A DNA stretch of 64,000 nt from positions 310,001-374,000 of the forward strand of contig NZ_NETJ01000004.1 of NCBI RefSeq assembly GCF_002128405.1, written 5' to 3'. The notes under the pieces are model-generated. The model worked only from the letters and a program-made list of their open reading frames with translations, did no database searches and was not told the DNA's origin. Below, piece after piece: positions 37,068 through 46,073 of the stretch (positions are counted from its first letter, which is position 1; each line of letters opens with the position of its first letter). This DNA comes from Gottfriedia solisilvae. Its GTDB lineage: Bacteria > Bacillota > Bacilli > Bacillales > Bacillaceae_G. The position numbers were made by a program, and so were the translations under genes.

Positions 37068-38519
37068 TTATTTATTTACTAATGTATAACTAGTTTTAAT
37101 TGAAGTAGGTACTGTATAGTATTTAACAGCAGTACTTTTCTTGATATACAAACTATTACCTAATTTGTAACCATATTTGTCAGTTCCATAAACACCATTT
37201 TCTGCGCCTTTATAAATTGTTTTGTAGTAAGTTAGTTTACCAGATTTTAATTTGTAGATTTTCGTTGTTGCCACAGCAACTGTTTTACCAGTCATACCAG
37301 GTTTATATTCAATCTTACCCCACATTACTTTTGGTTGTAAGTTTAATTTATAAGGTACTTGCTCATAGTCACCTTTGTAGTGAGAAACTTTTAAGAAATA
37401 AGTTCCTTTTGGTAAAGTAATATTTCCAAGTGAAACATTATTGCTAGAACCAGCTTTTGTATAGAATGTTTTTAAAACTTTATTTTGACTGTTTACTAAA
37501 ACTGCTTTCAATGCAGTATAAGGCGATTGTGACATGTTTAATGTTACATTTGCTGTAGCAGGCATCGTTAACTTGTACGTATCAATATCAGATTTCCAAG
37601 ATAAAATTCCATTATAAGCACGCTTTAATGCGACTGGTGTTGCAGTAGTTGTTGTTTCGTTATTCTCTTTTTCAGTATAGTTATCAGCAACGAATTTTGC
37701 TTGAGTCGTGTAATATTCGTTTACATCCACATCTTCAACATCGTGTGTAACAACTAAATAGTATGTTCCAGCAGCTACACCTACAGTAAAAATATCATCA
37801 ACTTCATCTGTATCGTCTGGATCAATTGTCCAATCTTCAACAATTTCAAACTTAGAATTAACTAATAAATAATTTAAAGCAACATACTGAGAATAGCTTC
37901 CACGAATTGTTAATTTACCAGTAGATGGAGTCTTAATTTTAAAAACATCATCTGCTTCAAAATCAGTAAATCCACCGTAATATTTATTAAGCACCATTGG
38001 AGTTGCAGTTTCAGGGTCATCATTAAGCTCTTTTTCTAAGTAGTCATCAGCCCAGTATAGAACTCGCATACTATACATATTTGAATTATTATCGACGGTA
38101 CCACTTTCAACATACAATTTAATATAGTATGTTCCAGCAGCTAATCCTTCATAAAATGCATCAATCGATTCTTCGCCTTCTGGTAAAGACCAACTTTGTA
38201 GCATTTCATCATTTTCATTGAAAAGTTCGATAGAAGTAACGGCAGTTCTTAATAATGAAGTTTGAACTTTAATTCCTCCATCTTCATTTAATGTAAATTT
38301 GTAAAAATCAACATCTTCAGCTGTTTCAAATGTTCCATTACCATAAGCCTCATACGGCAATTCAACATCCCCAGTTGATGTAAAGCCAATATTTGTCGCA
38401 GTTTCCTTTGTACCATTTTGTTCTACTTCTGTTGTTTCAGCAGAACCGACTGTAGCAAACCCACCAATAGCTGACAAAGCAAGTGCAAAAGCAGTTACAT
38501 AAGTTAATAATTTCTTCAC
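37068..38519 (-). CDS. Secreted protein with three PPC domains
   Basis: This 483-residue secreted protein has a signal peptide (1-27, GSAE) and three tandem pre-peptidase C-terminal (PPC) beta domains, recognised by AEDVDFYKFTLNEDG, EADDVFKIKTPSTGKL and KSDIDTYKLTMPATANV, each followed by a GTYYxK/V strand. A C-terminal 90-residue beta-rich domain follows. There is no catalytic domain, so it is PPC-only. Two proteases in this window carry the same kind of domain, and this protein may share their ligand. Confidence 0.75.
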   Translation of the reverse strand: MKKLLTYVTAFALALSAIGGFATVGSAETTEVEQNGTKETATNIGFTSTGDVELPYEAYGNGTFETAEDVDFYKFTLNEDGGIKVQTSLLRTAVTSIELFNENDEMLQSWSLPEGEESIDAFYEGLAAGTYYIKLYVESGTVDNNSNMYSMRVLYWADDYLEKELNDDPETATPMVLNKYYGGFTDFEADDVFKIKTPSTGKLTIRGSYSQYVALNYLLVNSKFEIVEDWTIDPDDTDEVDDIFTVGVAAGTYYLVVTHDVEDVDVNEYYTTQAKFVADNYTEKENNETTTTATPVALKRAYNGILSWKSDIDTYKLTMPATANVTLNMSQSPYTALKAVLVNSQNKVLKTFYTKAGSSNNVSLGNITLPKGTYFLKVSHYKGDYEQVPYKLNLQPKVMWGKIEYKPGMTGKTVAVATTKIYKLKSGKLTYYKTIYKGAENGVYGTDKYGYKLGNSLYIKKSTAVKYYTVPTSIKTSYTLVNK

Positions 38520-38756
38520 GTTGTACTCTCCCTTTGTTGTTATTCTGATATTGAAATTTTTCTTTCCGTTTTATTTTAAGTTAAATTAAGATATTTTAAT
38601 AGATTAAAATATACCTAATATGATCATTAATTTTTAACTGTATATTACTCGTATAAATACCTTTTATAGTAAATCTAAAAATGATTTTTAGTTCTATATT
38701 CCAAATAAAACTTAGTAAACAATTAAAATTTGATTATATTAAAACATACAGCCTAA
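38520..38756. other. AT-rich intergenic region
   Basis: Upstream region of the PPC-protein gene. No gene is seen. Confidence 0.3.
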
Positions 38757-38803
38757 AATAAAAACAACCTGTTCCAAGTTTTTAGGAACAGGCTGTTTTT
38801 TAT
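38757..38803 (-). terminator. Terminator of Big2-protease gene
   Basis: AACAACCTGTTCC pairs with GGAACAGGCTGTT, and a T run follows on the minus strand. Confidence 0.85.
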
Positions 38804-38817
38804 GTATCAAAAGATGT

Positions 38818-40167
38818 TTATTGAGTAATCACTTCAACCGTTGTATTATAGGCCGAGTTTGAAAACACTTGAGTAGTATCTAAATAGGTTGCAAATTCTA
38901 TGATATAAATTCCGGGAGGCAATTTAGTCTCAGATTTTGAAACGATTTTTCCCGTTGCGTCTCTTTCTTCTTCTCCCCAATCAACTGTTTCACCATTCAC
39001 ATCATATAATTCAAAAGAATATTCTCCCTGTAAATTAGCATCTAGTGCATATGATTCTATTTTTACTGTAGATTCTTCAGTTAACAGGAACGCATAATAA
39101 TCAAAATCATCATTATTACTAATCGTAGCTTTAATATGATTTTTCTTATACTCTAGTATATCAGAATCCTTCGGTAAATCATTTGGTTCTTCCTCTTCTA
39201 TTGTCCCTTCACCACTTAATGGCGCATAATACAAGCGATTTACATTTAACAATGTATTCGGAGATGTTAATTTTATCTTTTTATAGTAATTGATCGGTAT
39301 CGCAAGGTTCATATTTTGCCCCTCAATTAAAGTAGCTACATTAATACCAATTACCTCACCAAACTTATTCACAAGCGCACCACCACTATTTCCACTACTA
39401 ATTGGTGCAGTACTTTGAATGTATGGTGTTGAATCACCATCTAATTTCACAGATTTATTACTAATGATTCCCTCAGTAATTGTATTACTAATTCCTAAAG
39501 GGCTACCTAAAGCAAAACTCTTCTCACCAGTCTTAATTGAACTTGAATTACCTAATGTGACTGCTTTTAAATTAGAAACACCATTTATCTTCAATACAGC
39601 TAAATCTCGATCGGCATCAAACCCAATTACTTGATTCGTTTTAAATTTTCTTCCATCACTTAAAACAATTACAACGTAACTTGGTTCAATAATATTAGTT
39701 ATAACATGGTGATTTGTTACTACAACACCATCAGATTTTGTAATTACACCACTACCAGTTTTTAACAACTTATCCTTCGCATCATATAGCTCAATATATA
39801 CGATAGATGGATTTACCTTTTGAAATACTTCTTGCGTAGTTAAAGCTTTCTTAGAAACAGTAATAGTTGTCACTGCACTATATTTTGTATTAGGAAGATA
39901 AGCAGTAACCTTCGCAGAACCCTCTTTAATTCCCTTAACAGTACCAGATTGATTCACTGTAACAATCGTACTCGAACTAGACTTCCACTTTACTTTGGAA
40001 AGCTTCGTCCCCGAAACTGAAATTCCAACCTTAACGCTCTTACCAACTTCCAAACTATACTTCGTCTGTTTCATTGTTAATTTAATACCTGCTGCAGAAG
40101 CCTGTGGTGAAAAAACAGAAAAACTAAACAATAATGCACAAACACAAATCATTAACAGTTTTTTCAT
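38818..40167 (-). CDS. Secreted trypsin-like protease with Big2 and PPC-like domains
   Basis: This is a 449-residue extracellular serine protease of the HtrA-type S1 fold. It has a signal peptide (1-26), a Big2 Ig-like domain (about 28-107, WKSSSSTIVTVNQSGTVKGIKEG), and a protease domain with H154 (VVTNHHVIT), D188 (DADRDLAVLKI) and S261 (ISSGNSGGALVN). A C-terminal PPC-like beta domain follows (about 325-449, NDDFDYYAFLLTEES). It lacks the membrane anchor and PDZ domain usual for bacillar HtrA. The order Big2-protease-PPC suggests a wall- or matrix-associated enzyme. Confidence 0.85.
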   Translation of the reverse strand: MKKLLMICVCALLFSFSVFSPQASAAGIKLTMKQTKYSLEVGKSVKVGISVSGTKLSKVKWKSSSSTIVTVNQSGTVKGIKEGSAKVTAYLPNTKYSAVTTITVSKKALTTQEVFQKVNPSIVYIELYDAKDKLLKTGSGVITKSDGVVVTNHHVITNIIEPSYVVIVLSDGRKFKTNQVIGFDADRDLAVLKINGVSNLKAVTLGNSSSIKTGEKSFALGSPLGISNTITEGIISNKSVKLDGDSTPYIQSTAPISSGNSGGALVNKFGEVIGINVATLIEGQNMNLAIPINYYKKIKLTSPNTLLNVNRLYYAPLSGEGTIEEEEPNDLPKDSDILEYKKNHIKATISNNDDFDYYAFLLTEESTVKIESYALDANLQGEYSFELYDVNGETVDWGEEERDATGKIVSKSETKLPPGIYIIEFATYLDTTQVFSNSAYNTTVEVITQ

Positions 40168-40698
40168 TTCTTTCCTCCTATGTAAGAGCGCAGTAACCTT
40201 ATGATATAAACATAGATTCTTAGGATATTAGAATTTGATTATATAAGTTAAGGTTAAATTAACCTAGTGTAGGAAGATTTTACCATATAAAAACATGGTA
40301 GATATTAACAACTTCCTAACAATTTTAGGACCATAATAGTAATATTTTTTAAACCATACTTAGAAGTATGCTTAATTTTTCATGAGTAATTATTAAAATC
40401 TTATTGACTAAAAAATGAAATGGAATGCACTTCTTTATATTTTTCTATTTGTCTAATGTCTACTTTTTCAGTATCTGTAATAGCAAGAATACTACCAACA
40501 AATTTTAAATACATTCTAATCAAACATTTGCCATAGTATAAATTTCATTAATAATCTTGATATTGCAAAAAAGCTCTGCAGAGAAAACTCTACAAAGCCT
40601 TAGATTAATTATTTAGCTACTCTTGTATTAATGCTTATATATTCAAATGTTAAATATTTAATATCTTAATTAGTTGAAATATGATCGAGTTTATAATA
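40168..40698. other. Intergenic region with one terminator-like hairpin
   Basis: No gene is seen. Bases 40566-40601 can form an imperfect hairpin (AAAAGCTCTGCAGAG with CTCTACAAAGCCTT) ending in T6 on the minus strand. It may be a second terminator or a relic downstream of the S-layer fragment. Confidence 0.4.
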
Positions 40699-40737
40699 GA
40701 AAAGCTCTAAAGAGTAATTAACTCTTTAGAGCTTTTT
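40699..40737 (-). terminator. Terminator of S-layer fragment
   Basis: AAAGCTCTAAAGAGT (40701-40715) pairs with ACTCTTTAGAGCTTT (40721-40735), flanked by A/T runs. Confidence 0.9.
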
Positions 40738-40769
40738 AACTTATTTATATTGTTGCAATATATTTTATA

Positions 40770-42690
40770 TTATTTAGTTAAAGTTACGTTTGTAACTGTA
40801 TTTCCAGCTAAGTCAGCAATATTAGAGTTAGCGAATTCAACTGTAATAACATCTGTAAGTTTGAATGCTGTAGCAGAAAGTGCTTTAATTGCTACAACTT
40901 TATTAGCTCCACCTAGAGTAAATGGAGTTGTAGTGTCAAGAGCAACTTCGCTTCCGTTTACTTTTACTTTTACTCCAGAAACTGTTCCTGGAAGTGCAGC
41001 TAAAACTTCAGAGAAATCAACAGTTAAGTTTTGTCCGTCTACTAGTGTTACTTTTGAAGCTGTTGGAGCAACATTTTCTTTAACAGCAGCAGCAACTACA
41101 GAAGTTTTACCTGCTTTAAGAGTGTTTCCATTAGCATCAGTTAAGTTTGCAACTACTAAAGTTCTGTCACCGTTAGCAGTTACGAAACCTGCTGGTAATG
41201 TGATAAGAACATTTTTCTTATCTCCAATGAAAGTTAGAGTTGTGCCAGCTGGTAATGTTTCTCCACCTAATTTGTAGTTTGCAGCTACTAGAGCAGAAGT
41301 ACCCATAGCGTTATTAAATGTTGCTAAAATTTGTCCAGGTGTAGTTGTTTGAGTAGCTGTTGCAAGCTCAACAATTGCACTTGAAGCAGTAGTTCCAGTT
41401 ACTGTTGCACTAAATGTAACTGAAGATGCTTTATTTAAAGCTACTGAAGTATCAGTTACTTTATCAGCAGCAAGCGTTACTGTATAAGTACCAGCAGTTA
41501 ATTTTGTACCAGTTACAAATTGAGAACCAGTTAATGGAATTACGATATAGTTTTCTTCATCACCATCAATTTTTCCATTGCCATTAGCATCATAGCTGTC
41601 AGCAACAGCACCGATTGCAGATGGGCTAGCAGCTGGATGTAAAACTCCATCAGCATCAACGAATTTGATAGATAAGTCACCTGCAGCAAGTGAAGCATTT
41701 TTTACATCTTCATTATATTTAACAATTAATTTGTCATCTTTTGTAGTTGCAGATACAAATGTTGGAGCAGTTTTATCTTTTACTAGTGAAACTGAAGTAG
41801 TAGTAGCATCACCAGTTAAACTTGCTTTATCAACAAAACCTTCAACTTTAACAGTGCTATTTAAGAAATCTCCTGCAACACTTGCATTAAAGTCAACTGT
41901 AAATTTAGAAGCATCATCTGCATCTTGATGAGCAGTAGTTAAGTAAACTGGAGTTCCTGCTCCTAATGTTACTTTTGCAAATTCATTTGCTCCAGCAACA
42001 CCATCAAGATCAATTGCTTTTAAATCTTCAGAGAAATCAAATGTTACTTTAGTTCCAGTTACTGAAACAGCAACAGTTGGTTTAACATTGTCAGTTGGTA
42101 ATGTTAATGCAGTAGAAATTGCATTTGGACTTGTGTAGTTACCTTTAACATCTTTCGCACCAACTAAAGTTAGTGTGTTAGCTTTTCCAGCTACTAAGTT
42201 TTTAATTACAAGTTGTTTAGATCCTGCAACAAATGCATCATAGTCTGTACCAGAAGTTAATTGTACACCGTTTAAAGATACAGTTCCTTCTGTTTTTAAA
42301 GCTTCAGAGAATGTTACAACAGCTGAAGATCCATCGTAAGTTACACTTGCAATAGAAGGACCAGTTACATCATTTGCAGTAACTAATGATTTGTGTTCTC
42401 CCACAAATTTAGTAACATCGTCTCTTAATTTAACTGAGTTTTCAAGTAACTCAACAGCGTAAGTACCATCTAAAAATTCAGTTCCACCAATTACAGTTAC
42501 AGTAAGAACTTTACCGTCTGCATTTAAAGAACCTTTAAGGTTAGCACCTGATACAGCAGCAGCTGAAGCTGTTCCAGTTACAGTTAAAGCAGTTGGTTTA
42601 ACAATTCCAGTTGCTGCATCATATAAATCAGATGCATTTACCGCTTTGTTAAATTCAACTTGAAGAGTAGTACCGTTAATTGCAGTTTCC
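40770..42690 (-). pseudogene. 5'-truncated S-layer protein gene
   Basis: The frame is open from about 42728 to 40770 and encodes about 640 residues of tandem bacterial Ig-like repeats rich in Thr, Val, Ala and Asp (VKPTVAVSVTGTKVTFDFSE and similar). It ends in a domain resembling the end of the intact S-layer protein at 50841-53261 (VTVEFANSNIADLAGNTV). It lacks a signal peptide, anchoring domain and any plausible start. At its upstream edge TAINGTTLQVEFNKAV aligns with TAINATKLQVKFNKEV in the intact protein, and the nucleotide match breaks at about 42690. The next 40 bp carry a terminator hairpin. It is either a dead fragment or a silent cassette. Confidence 0.8.
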
Positions 42691-42708
42691 TTTCCAATCG
42701 CCCAACAA

Positions 42709-42757
42709 TAAAAAACCGTCTGAACCCTTTAATATCAAGAGATTTAGACGGTTTTTC
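42709..42757. terminator. Hairpin at the edge of the S-layer fragment
   Basis: AACCGTCT (42714-42721) pairs with AGACGGTT (42746-42753), with A/T runs on both sides. It stands just upstream of the truncated S-layer frame and would stop transcription from entering the fragment. It may be the end of a lost mobile element. Confidence 0.6.
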
Positions 42758-43029
42758 TAAAGTAATTTTATTAAGGTTAGTTTTACCATTATGGAATAGT
42801 CCCTTAATAGATGTCAAATAGTGTGAAAGTGAATAATAGTTACAAAACACGAAAAGAAAGAATAATTTGTGTGGTTAATATTAAATTTCATTTTTTTAAA
42901 GAGGAAGTCGTAAAGCATTGTTGTGTGTTTAGTATACATTTGAATACTAAAATTATTCAGCTATATGGCAGTTTAGTTGAAGAACGATGTTATAATGTAA
43001 GCATTATATTATGTTCTTATGGAGGAGGG

Positions 43030-43590
43030 ATGGTTGAGGTGAATATACGAAAAAAAAACATTAACCCTAGATTGAAAGATAAGATTAGAAAATGTATCAA
43101 TCTTTTAAATGTTGAATACAAGGAACTGGACTATACAATCGAATTTTACACAACAAGGGACCAACTGGAGAAAGAGCGAAAAAACAAACCAGATTTAGAC
43201 GATAAAGCTTATAATCAGATTTTTAACGGAAAATTTGAAACTCCAGCGATTACCCTGGGAGAGAAGAAAATAATCAAGATTTTCTTATTTATGTATGACA
43301 ACCCTGAAACAGATTTTGACCAATTTATCAAGCTGATAGTAAAGGTTTACCACGAGATACGTCACGCTTGGCAAAATACCAATCATCTTTATGAAAACGA
43401 ACCAGAAATACTTGACATTGACGCAAACTGGGAAGAGTATGTAAGATTACCTTCTGAGAAAGACGCTTATAAGTTTGAAGAACAACAAATGAACGAGCAT
43501 ATGTTGAAAATATGTGAGATATTTGGGTCTGAGAAAGGGTTCAAGTATACTCTTCACAAGCCCATAAGAGATATAGTTTATTCAGAATGA
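43030..43590 (+). CDS. HExxH-containing protein of unknown function
   Basis: This 186-residue protein has a metalloprotease-like HEIRH motif in KVYHEIRHAWQNTNHLY, followed by acidic residues (EKDAYKFEEQQMNEHM) that could supply a third ligand. The N-terminal half is basic and helical. It resembles small proteins found in Bacillus prophages and islands. ATG 43030 directly follows GGAGGAGGG; the longer open frame upstream lacks a ribosome site. Confidence 0.6.
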   Translation: MVEVNIRKKNINPRLKDKIRKCINLLNVEYKELDYTIEFYTTRDQLEKERKNKPDLDDKAYNQIFNGKFETPAITLGEKKIIKIFLFMYDNPETDFDQFIKLIVKVYHEIRHAWQNTNHLYENEPEILDIDANWEEYVRLPSEKDAYKFEEQQMNEHMLKICEIFGSEKGFKYTLHKPIRDIVYSE

Positions 43591-43621
43591 ATGGTTTACT
43601 GAGAACTATTTCTTATTCAAT

Positions 43622-43636
43622 TAACGCATGCGTTAG
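43622..43636. repeat. Palindromic repeat, left copy
   Basis: TAACGCATGCGTTAG contains a perfect 14-nt palindrome. The same 15 bases recur at 44146-44160. The copies bracket one ORF. Confidence 0.8.
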
Positions 43637-43667
43637 TGAATTAACTTGATCTAAAGGAAGTACTATT

Positions 43668-44129
43668 ATGGATACCAAAATTTTGTACTTTAAAAAATAT
43701 GAAAGCGAAGTAACTTCTGATGATTATGTGAATTGGGCTATTGCAATGTTATTAAACGGTTACTCAACTTATTCATTAAATATCTTAGCATCACTTAGCG
43801 AACCACGTAATATTTTTGAAGTAGAAGAATATTTTAATAGGGCTTTTAAAGAACTAAGTTTAAGAGAACCCACACTTCAAGAATGTGTAGAAAGTTATTT
43901 AAGCCATTTAATGCGAAGAATTGTAGACAATGAAAATAATGCTATTGATATTGCTTATAATGAAGTGTATTTCATGGTACGAGATCATTTTATTAATGAG
44001 GAACTATCAGTTTGGTATGAAATTAGCGAAATGATCGATGATTACCGTTATGGTGATAACATTGGAAAAATAACAAAAGAAGTTATAATTACTAAAATTG
44101 TTGAAGAGGCTAAGAAACATATCAATTAG
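43668..44129 (+). CDS. Protein of unknown function flanked by palindromes
   Basis: This 153-residue, acidic, mainly helical protein has no signal peptide and no recognised family. It begins MDTKILYFKKYESEVTSDDY and has a ribosome site (AAAGGAAG) upstream. It is neatly enclosed by two copies of an identical palindrome, 32 nt before the start and 16 nt after the stop, like a gene cassette. It could be a small immunity or island cargo protein; this is inference. Confidence 0.65.
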   Translation: MDTKILYFKKYESEVTSDDYVNWAIAMLLNGYSTYSLNILASLSEPRNIFEVEEYFNRAFKELSLREPTLQECVESYLSHLMRRIVDNENNAIDIAYNEVYFMVRDHFINEELSVWYEISEMIDDYRYGDNIGKITKEVIITKIVEEAKKHIN

Positions 44130-44144
44130 TAACTTGTTATGCAA

Positions 44145-44160
44145 CTAACGCATGCGTTAG
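44145..44160. repeat. Palindromic repeat, right copy
   Basis: CTAACGCATGCGTTAG is a perfect 16-nt palindrome and matches 15 of 16 bases of the left copy. Confidence 0.8.
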
Positions 44161-44446
44161 CCATCCATGAATCCTCATATTCACAACAGTGAATGGAAGT
44201 TTAAATCGTACTCCCATGGTAGTTGAAGAAGATTCCAAAATTGTTGTTGTAGTAAATGCGGTCATATATGGTTCAAATAGGATAGAAATTGTAGATATTA
44301 TTTCTGCTTTTCTATCCTTCTTTTTTTTATTATACGGTATGACATTAAATAAAATATTTATGAGTATTACCTATTAAGTATTTATAAAAATTTGCCGATA
44401 AAAATATATGTATTATGTACGGTTGAATTCAAAAAAGGAGAGTATT
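44161..44446. other. Intergenic region before nuclease gene
   Basis: A 62-codon open frame at 44189-44377 has no ribosome site and no recognisable sequence, so I do not call it a gene. Nothing else is seen. Confidence 0.3.
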
Positions 44447-45022
44447 ATGGCACGTAGAAGAAGCAAGAAGCAAGAAAAAGCAATCGATGAATTATTGTCT
44501 TATTTAACTATTGGAATAGGTGTATATATCTATTATCTTACTAATTCAATATCAACTTCAGTTCTAATAACTAGTTTGCTATTTATATGTTTAATAGCAT
44601 TTATGTTTATAAAGAAATCCATACGAAATGAACGTTTAAGACAATCTGGAATAAATGAAATTGATAAGATGGATGGAGTAGCGTTTGAAAAATATCTAAA
44701 AGAATTATTTGTAAAGATGGGTTACAGTGTAAAGTTGACCAGTGTCACCGGTGATTATGGAGCAGACCTTATTTTAGAAAAAAACAACAAAAAGATCGTT
44801 GTTCAAGCAAAACGTTATTCAAAATCAGTTGGCATTAAAGCAGTTCAGGAAGTAAAAAGTGCAATGTCACACTACAAAGCACGCGAAGCATGGGTTGTTT
44901 CAAATAGTTTTTATACACAAGCTGCAATTAATTTAGCGAAATCAAATAATGTAAGATTAATTGATAGAAAAGAGTTAATTGAGCAATCTCTGGCTATTAA
45001 AAACGCATCAAAGAATAAATAG
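44447..45022 (+). CDS. Mrr-type restriction endonuclease-like membrane protein
   Basis: This 191-residue protein has two membrane segments (about residues 20-62) followed by an Mrr_cat-type nuclease domain: DGVAFEKYLKELFVKMGY, then the catalytic pattern GDYGADLILEKNNKKIVVQAKRY (D, then Q-x-K) and VQEVKSAMSHYKAREAWVVSNS. Membrane-anchored Mrr-like nucleases are common in bacilli and may protect against foreign DNA. ATG 44447 has AAAGGAGA at the right distance. Target and role are unknown. Confidence 0.8.
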   Translation: MARRRSKKQEKAIDELLSYLTIGIGVYIYYLTNSISTSVLITSLLFICLIAFMFIKKSIRNERLRQSGINEIDKMDGVAFEKYLKELFVKMGYSVKLTSVTGDYGADLILEKNNKKIVVQAKRYSKSVGIKAVQEVKSAMSHYKAREAWVVSNSFYTQAAINLAKSNNVRLIDRKELIEQSLAIKNASKNK

Positions 45023-45072
45023 ATCTACATCACATTCAAATGAAGAGAGTTAAGATTTTCTTTTTCCTTATT

Positions 45073-45092
45073 GTACTAGACTTCGCTAGTAC
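45073..45092. repeat. Perfect small inverted repeat near end of recombinase operon
   Basis: GTACTAG (45073-45079) and CTAGTAC (45086-45092) flank a 6-nt spacer. It is a possible recombination site, but also a plain hairpin. Confidence 0.4.
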
Positions 45093-45112
45093 TGGTCATT
45101 TAGTTCATGTTA

Positions 45113-45146
45113 CAAAAAAACTCTTGGAATAACTCTGTCCAAGAGG
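45113..45146 (-). terminator. Terminator of recombinase operon
   Basis: CTCTTGGA (45121-45128) pairs with TCCAAGAG (45138-45145), and T7 follows on the minus strand. Confidence 0.8.
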
Positions 45147-45219
45147 GTGGATTTAATCTAGTAATAAGAATTATGTCATAAATAGACGCACCTATGTTTA
45201 GATACATGTTTGGCCAAAT

Positions 45220-46062
45220 TCACATGAACTCATCATATAGTTCTTTTCGTGCATGGTTATACAAACGAGCATAATAACGTGTTTGCTGTGGACTTTCATG
45301 ACCCAAAAGTGTTTGAATATATTCAAGAGGCATTCCCTTTTGGGCTAGGTGGGCAGCGAATGTATGTCTAAGAGTATGAGGTGTTACCCTAAACCCAAGT
45401 TGCTTCGAATAGATTTCCCTGAACCTTTTCCCCACATAGTAAATCTGAATTGGTCGGTCTGCATACTTCGGACTTACAAACACATATGGAACATCATCCA
45501 TTCGAGTGTCCAAATATGCTTTTAAATGTACTTCACACTCCTTTGTAAATAATACAATTCTCCCTTTTTTTCGCTTTCCTTTTTGAATCTGAATGGTTCG
45601 TTCATTCCAATAAATATCCTCTCTTCTCATATTAGAAAGTTCACTGATTCTCATCCCAGTGGCGTATAAAACCTCAATGATAGCTCTTTCCGCCAGAATA
45701 CGTTTATTTACTAATTGTCTTAGTTTTGTAAGGTCGGTTAAAGATAAATAAAAGGGTTTTGATTCTTCCATCTTAATTGAAATCCCCACAGCAGGATTAG
45801 TTGAAAGAATTCCCTCTTCACAGCAATACGTAAAGAATGTTTTTAATCCTCCAAGCTTTGATGAGATTGTCTGAGGTTTATAGCCCTTTTCCGAAAGATA
45901 ATATAGCCAAAGACGAATATGTTTTTTGTTTAGGGTATCGATGGACTTTCCACTGTGTTCTATTAACTGTTTCACACTCAATAAGTATAATTCCACCGAT
46001 TTTGGATCTAAACAGAACTGATAATCTAATTCAAATTGATTAATACATGTTTCGCAATCCAT
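45220..46062 (-). CDS. Tyrosine recombinase D
   Basis: This is a 280-residue site-specific recombinase of the phage integrase family. A SAM-like core-binding domain lies at about residues 9-95 and the catalytic domain follows. It has R in TGMRISEL, K in IQKGKRKKG, H-x-x-R in PHTLRHTFAAHL, the GHES histidine, and nucleophile Y in QQTRYYARLYNHARKELYDEF. All catalytic positions are present, so it is probably active. It is closely related to recombinase B (47657-48490) and is last in a four-gene operon, 11 nt after recombinase C. Confidence 0.92.
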   Translation of the reverse strand: MDCETCINQFELDYQFCLDPKSVELYLLSVKQLIEHSGKSIDTLNKKHIRLWLYYLSEKGYKPQTISSKLGGLKTFFTYCCEEGILSTNPAVGISIKMEESKPFYLSLTDLTKLRQLVNKRILAERAIIEVLYATGMRISELSNMRREDIYWNERTIQIQKGKRKKGRIVLFTKECEVHLKAYLDTRMDDVPYVFVSPKYADRPIQIYYVGKRFREIYSKQLGFRVTPHTLRHTFAAHLAQKGMPLEYIQTLLGHESPQQTRYYARLYNHARKELYDEFM

Positions 46063-46073
46063 TTTCTTCCCCC

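Noticed and set aside
42638-42850. Open frame of 70 codons on the minus strand at the S-layer break
   Set aside because: It runs in a different frame across the S-layer fragment and the hairpin, and has no ribosome site. It is a chance frame.
42811-43029. N-terminal extension of the HExxH protein
   Set aside because: No ribosome site at 42811 and the sequence is unlike a structured domain. GGAGGAGGG lies directly before ATG 43030.
44189-44377. 62-codon ORF before the Mrr-like gene
   Set aside because: No ribosome site and no recognisable pattern; the sequence is low in information.
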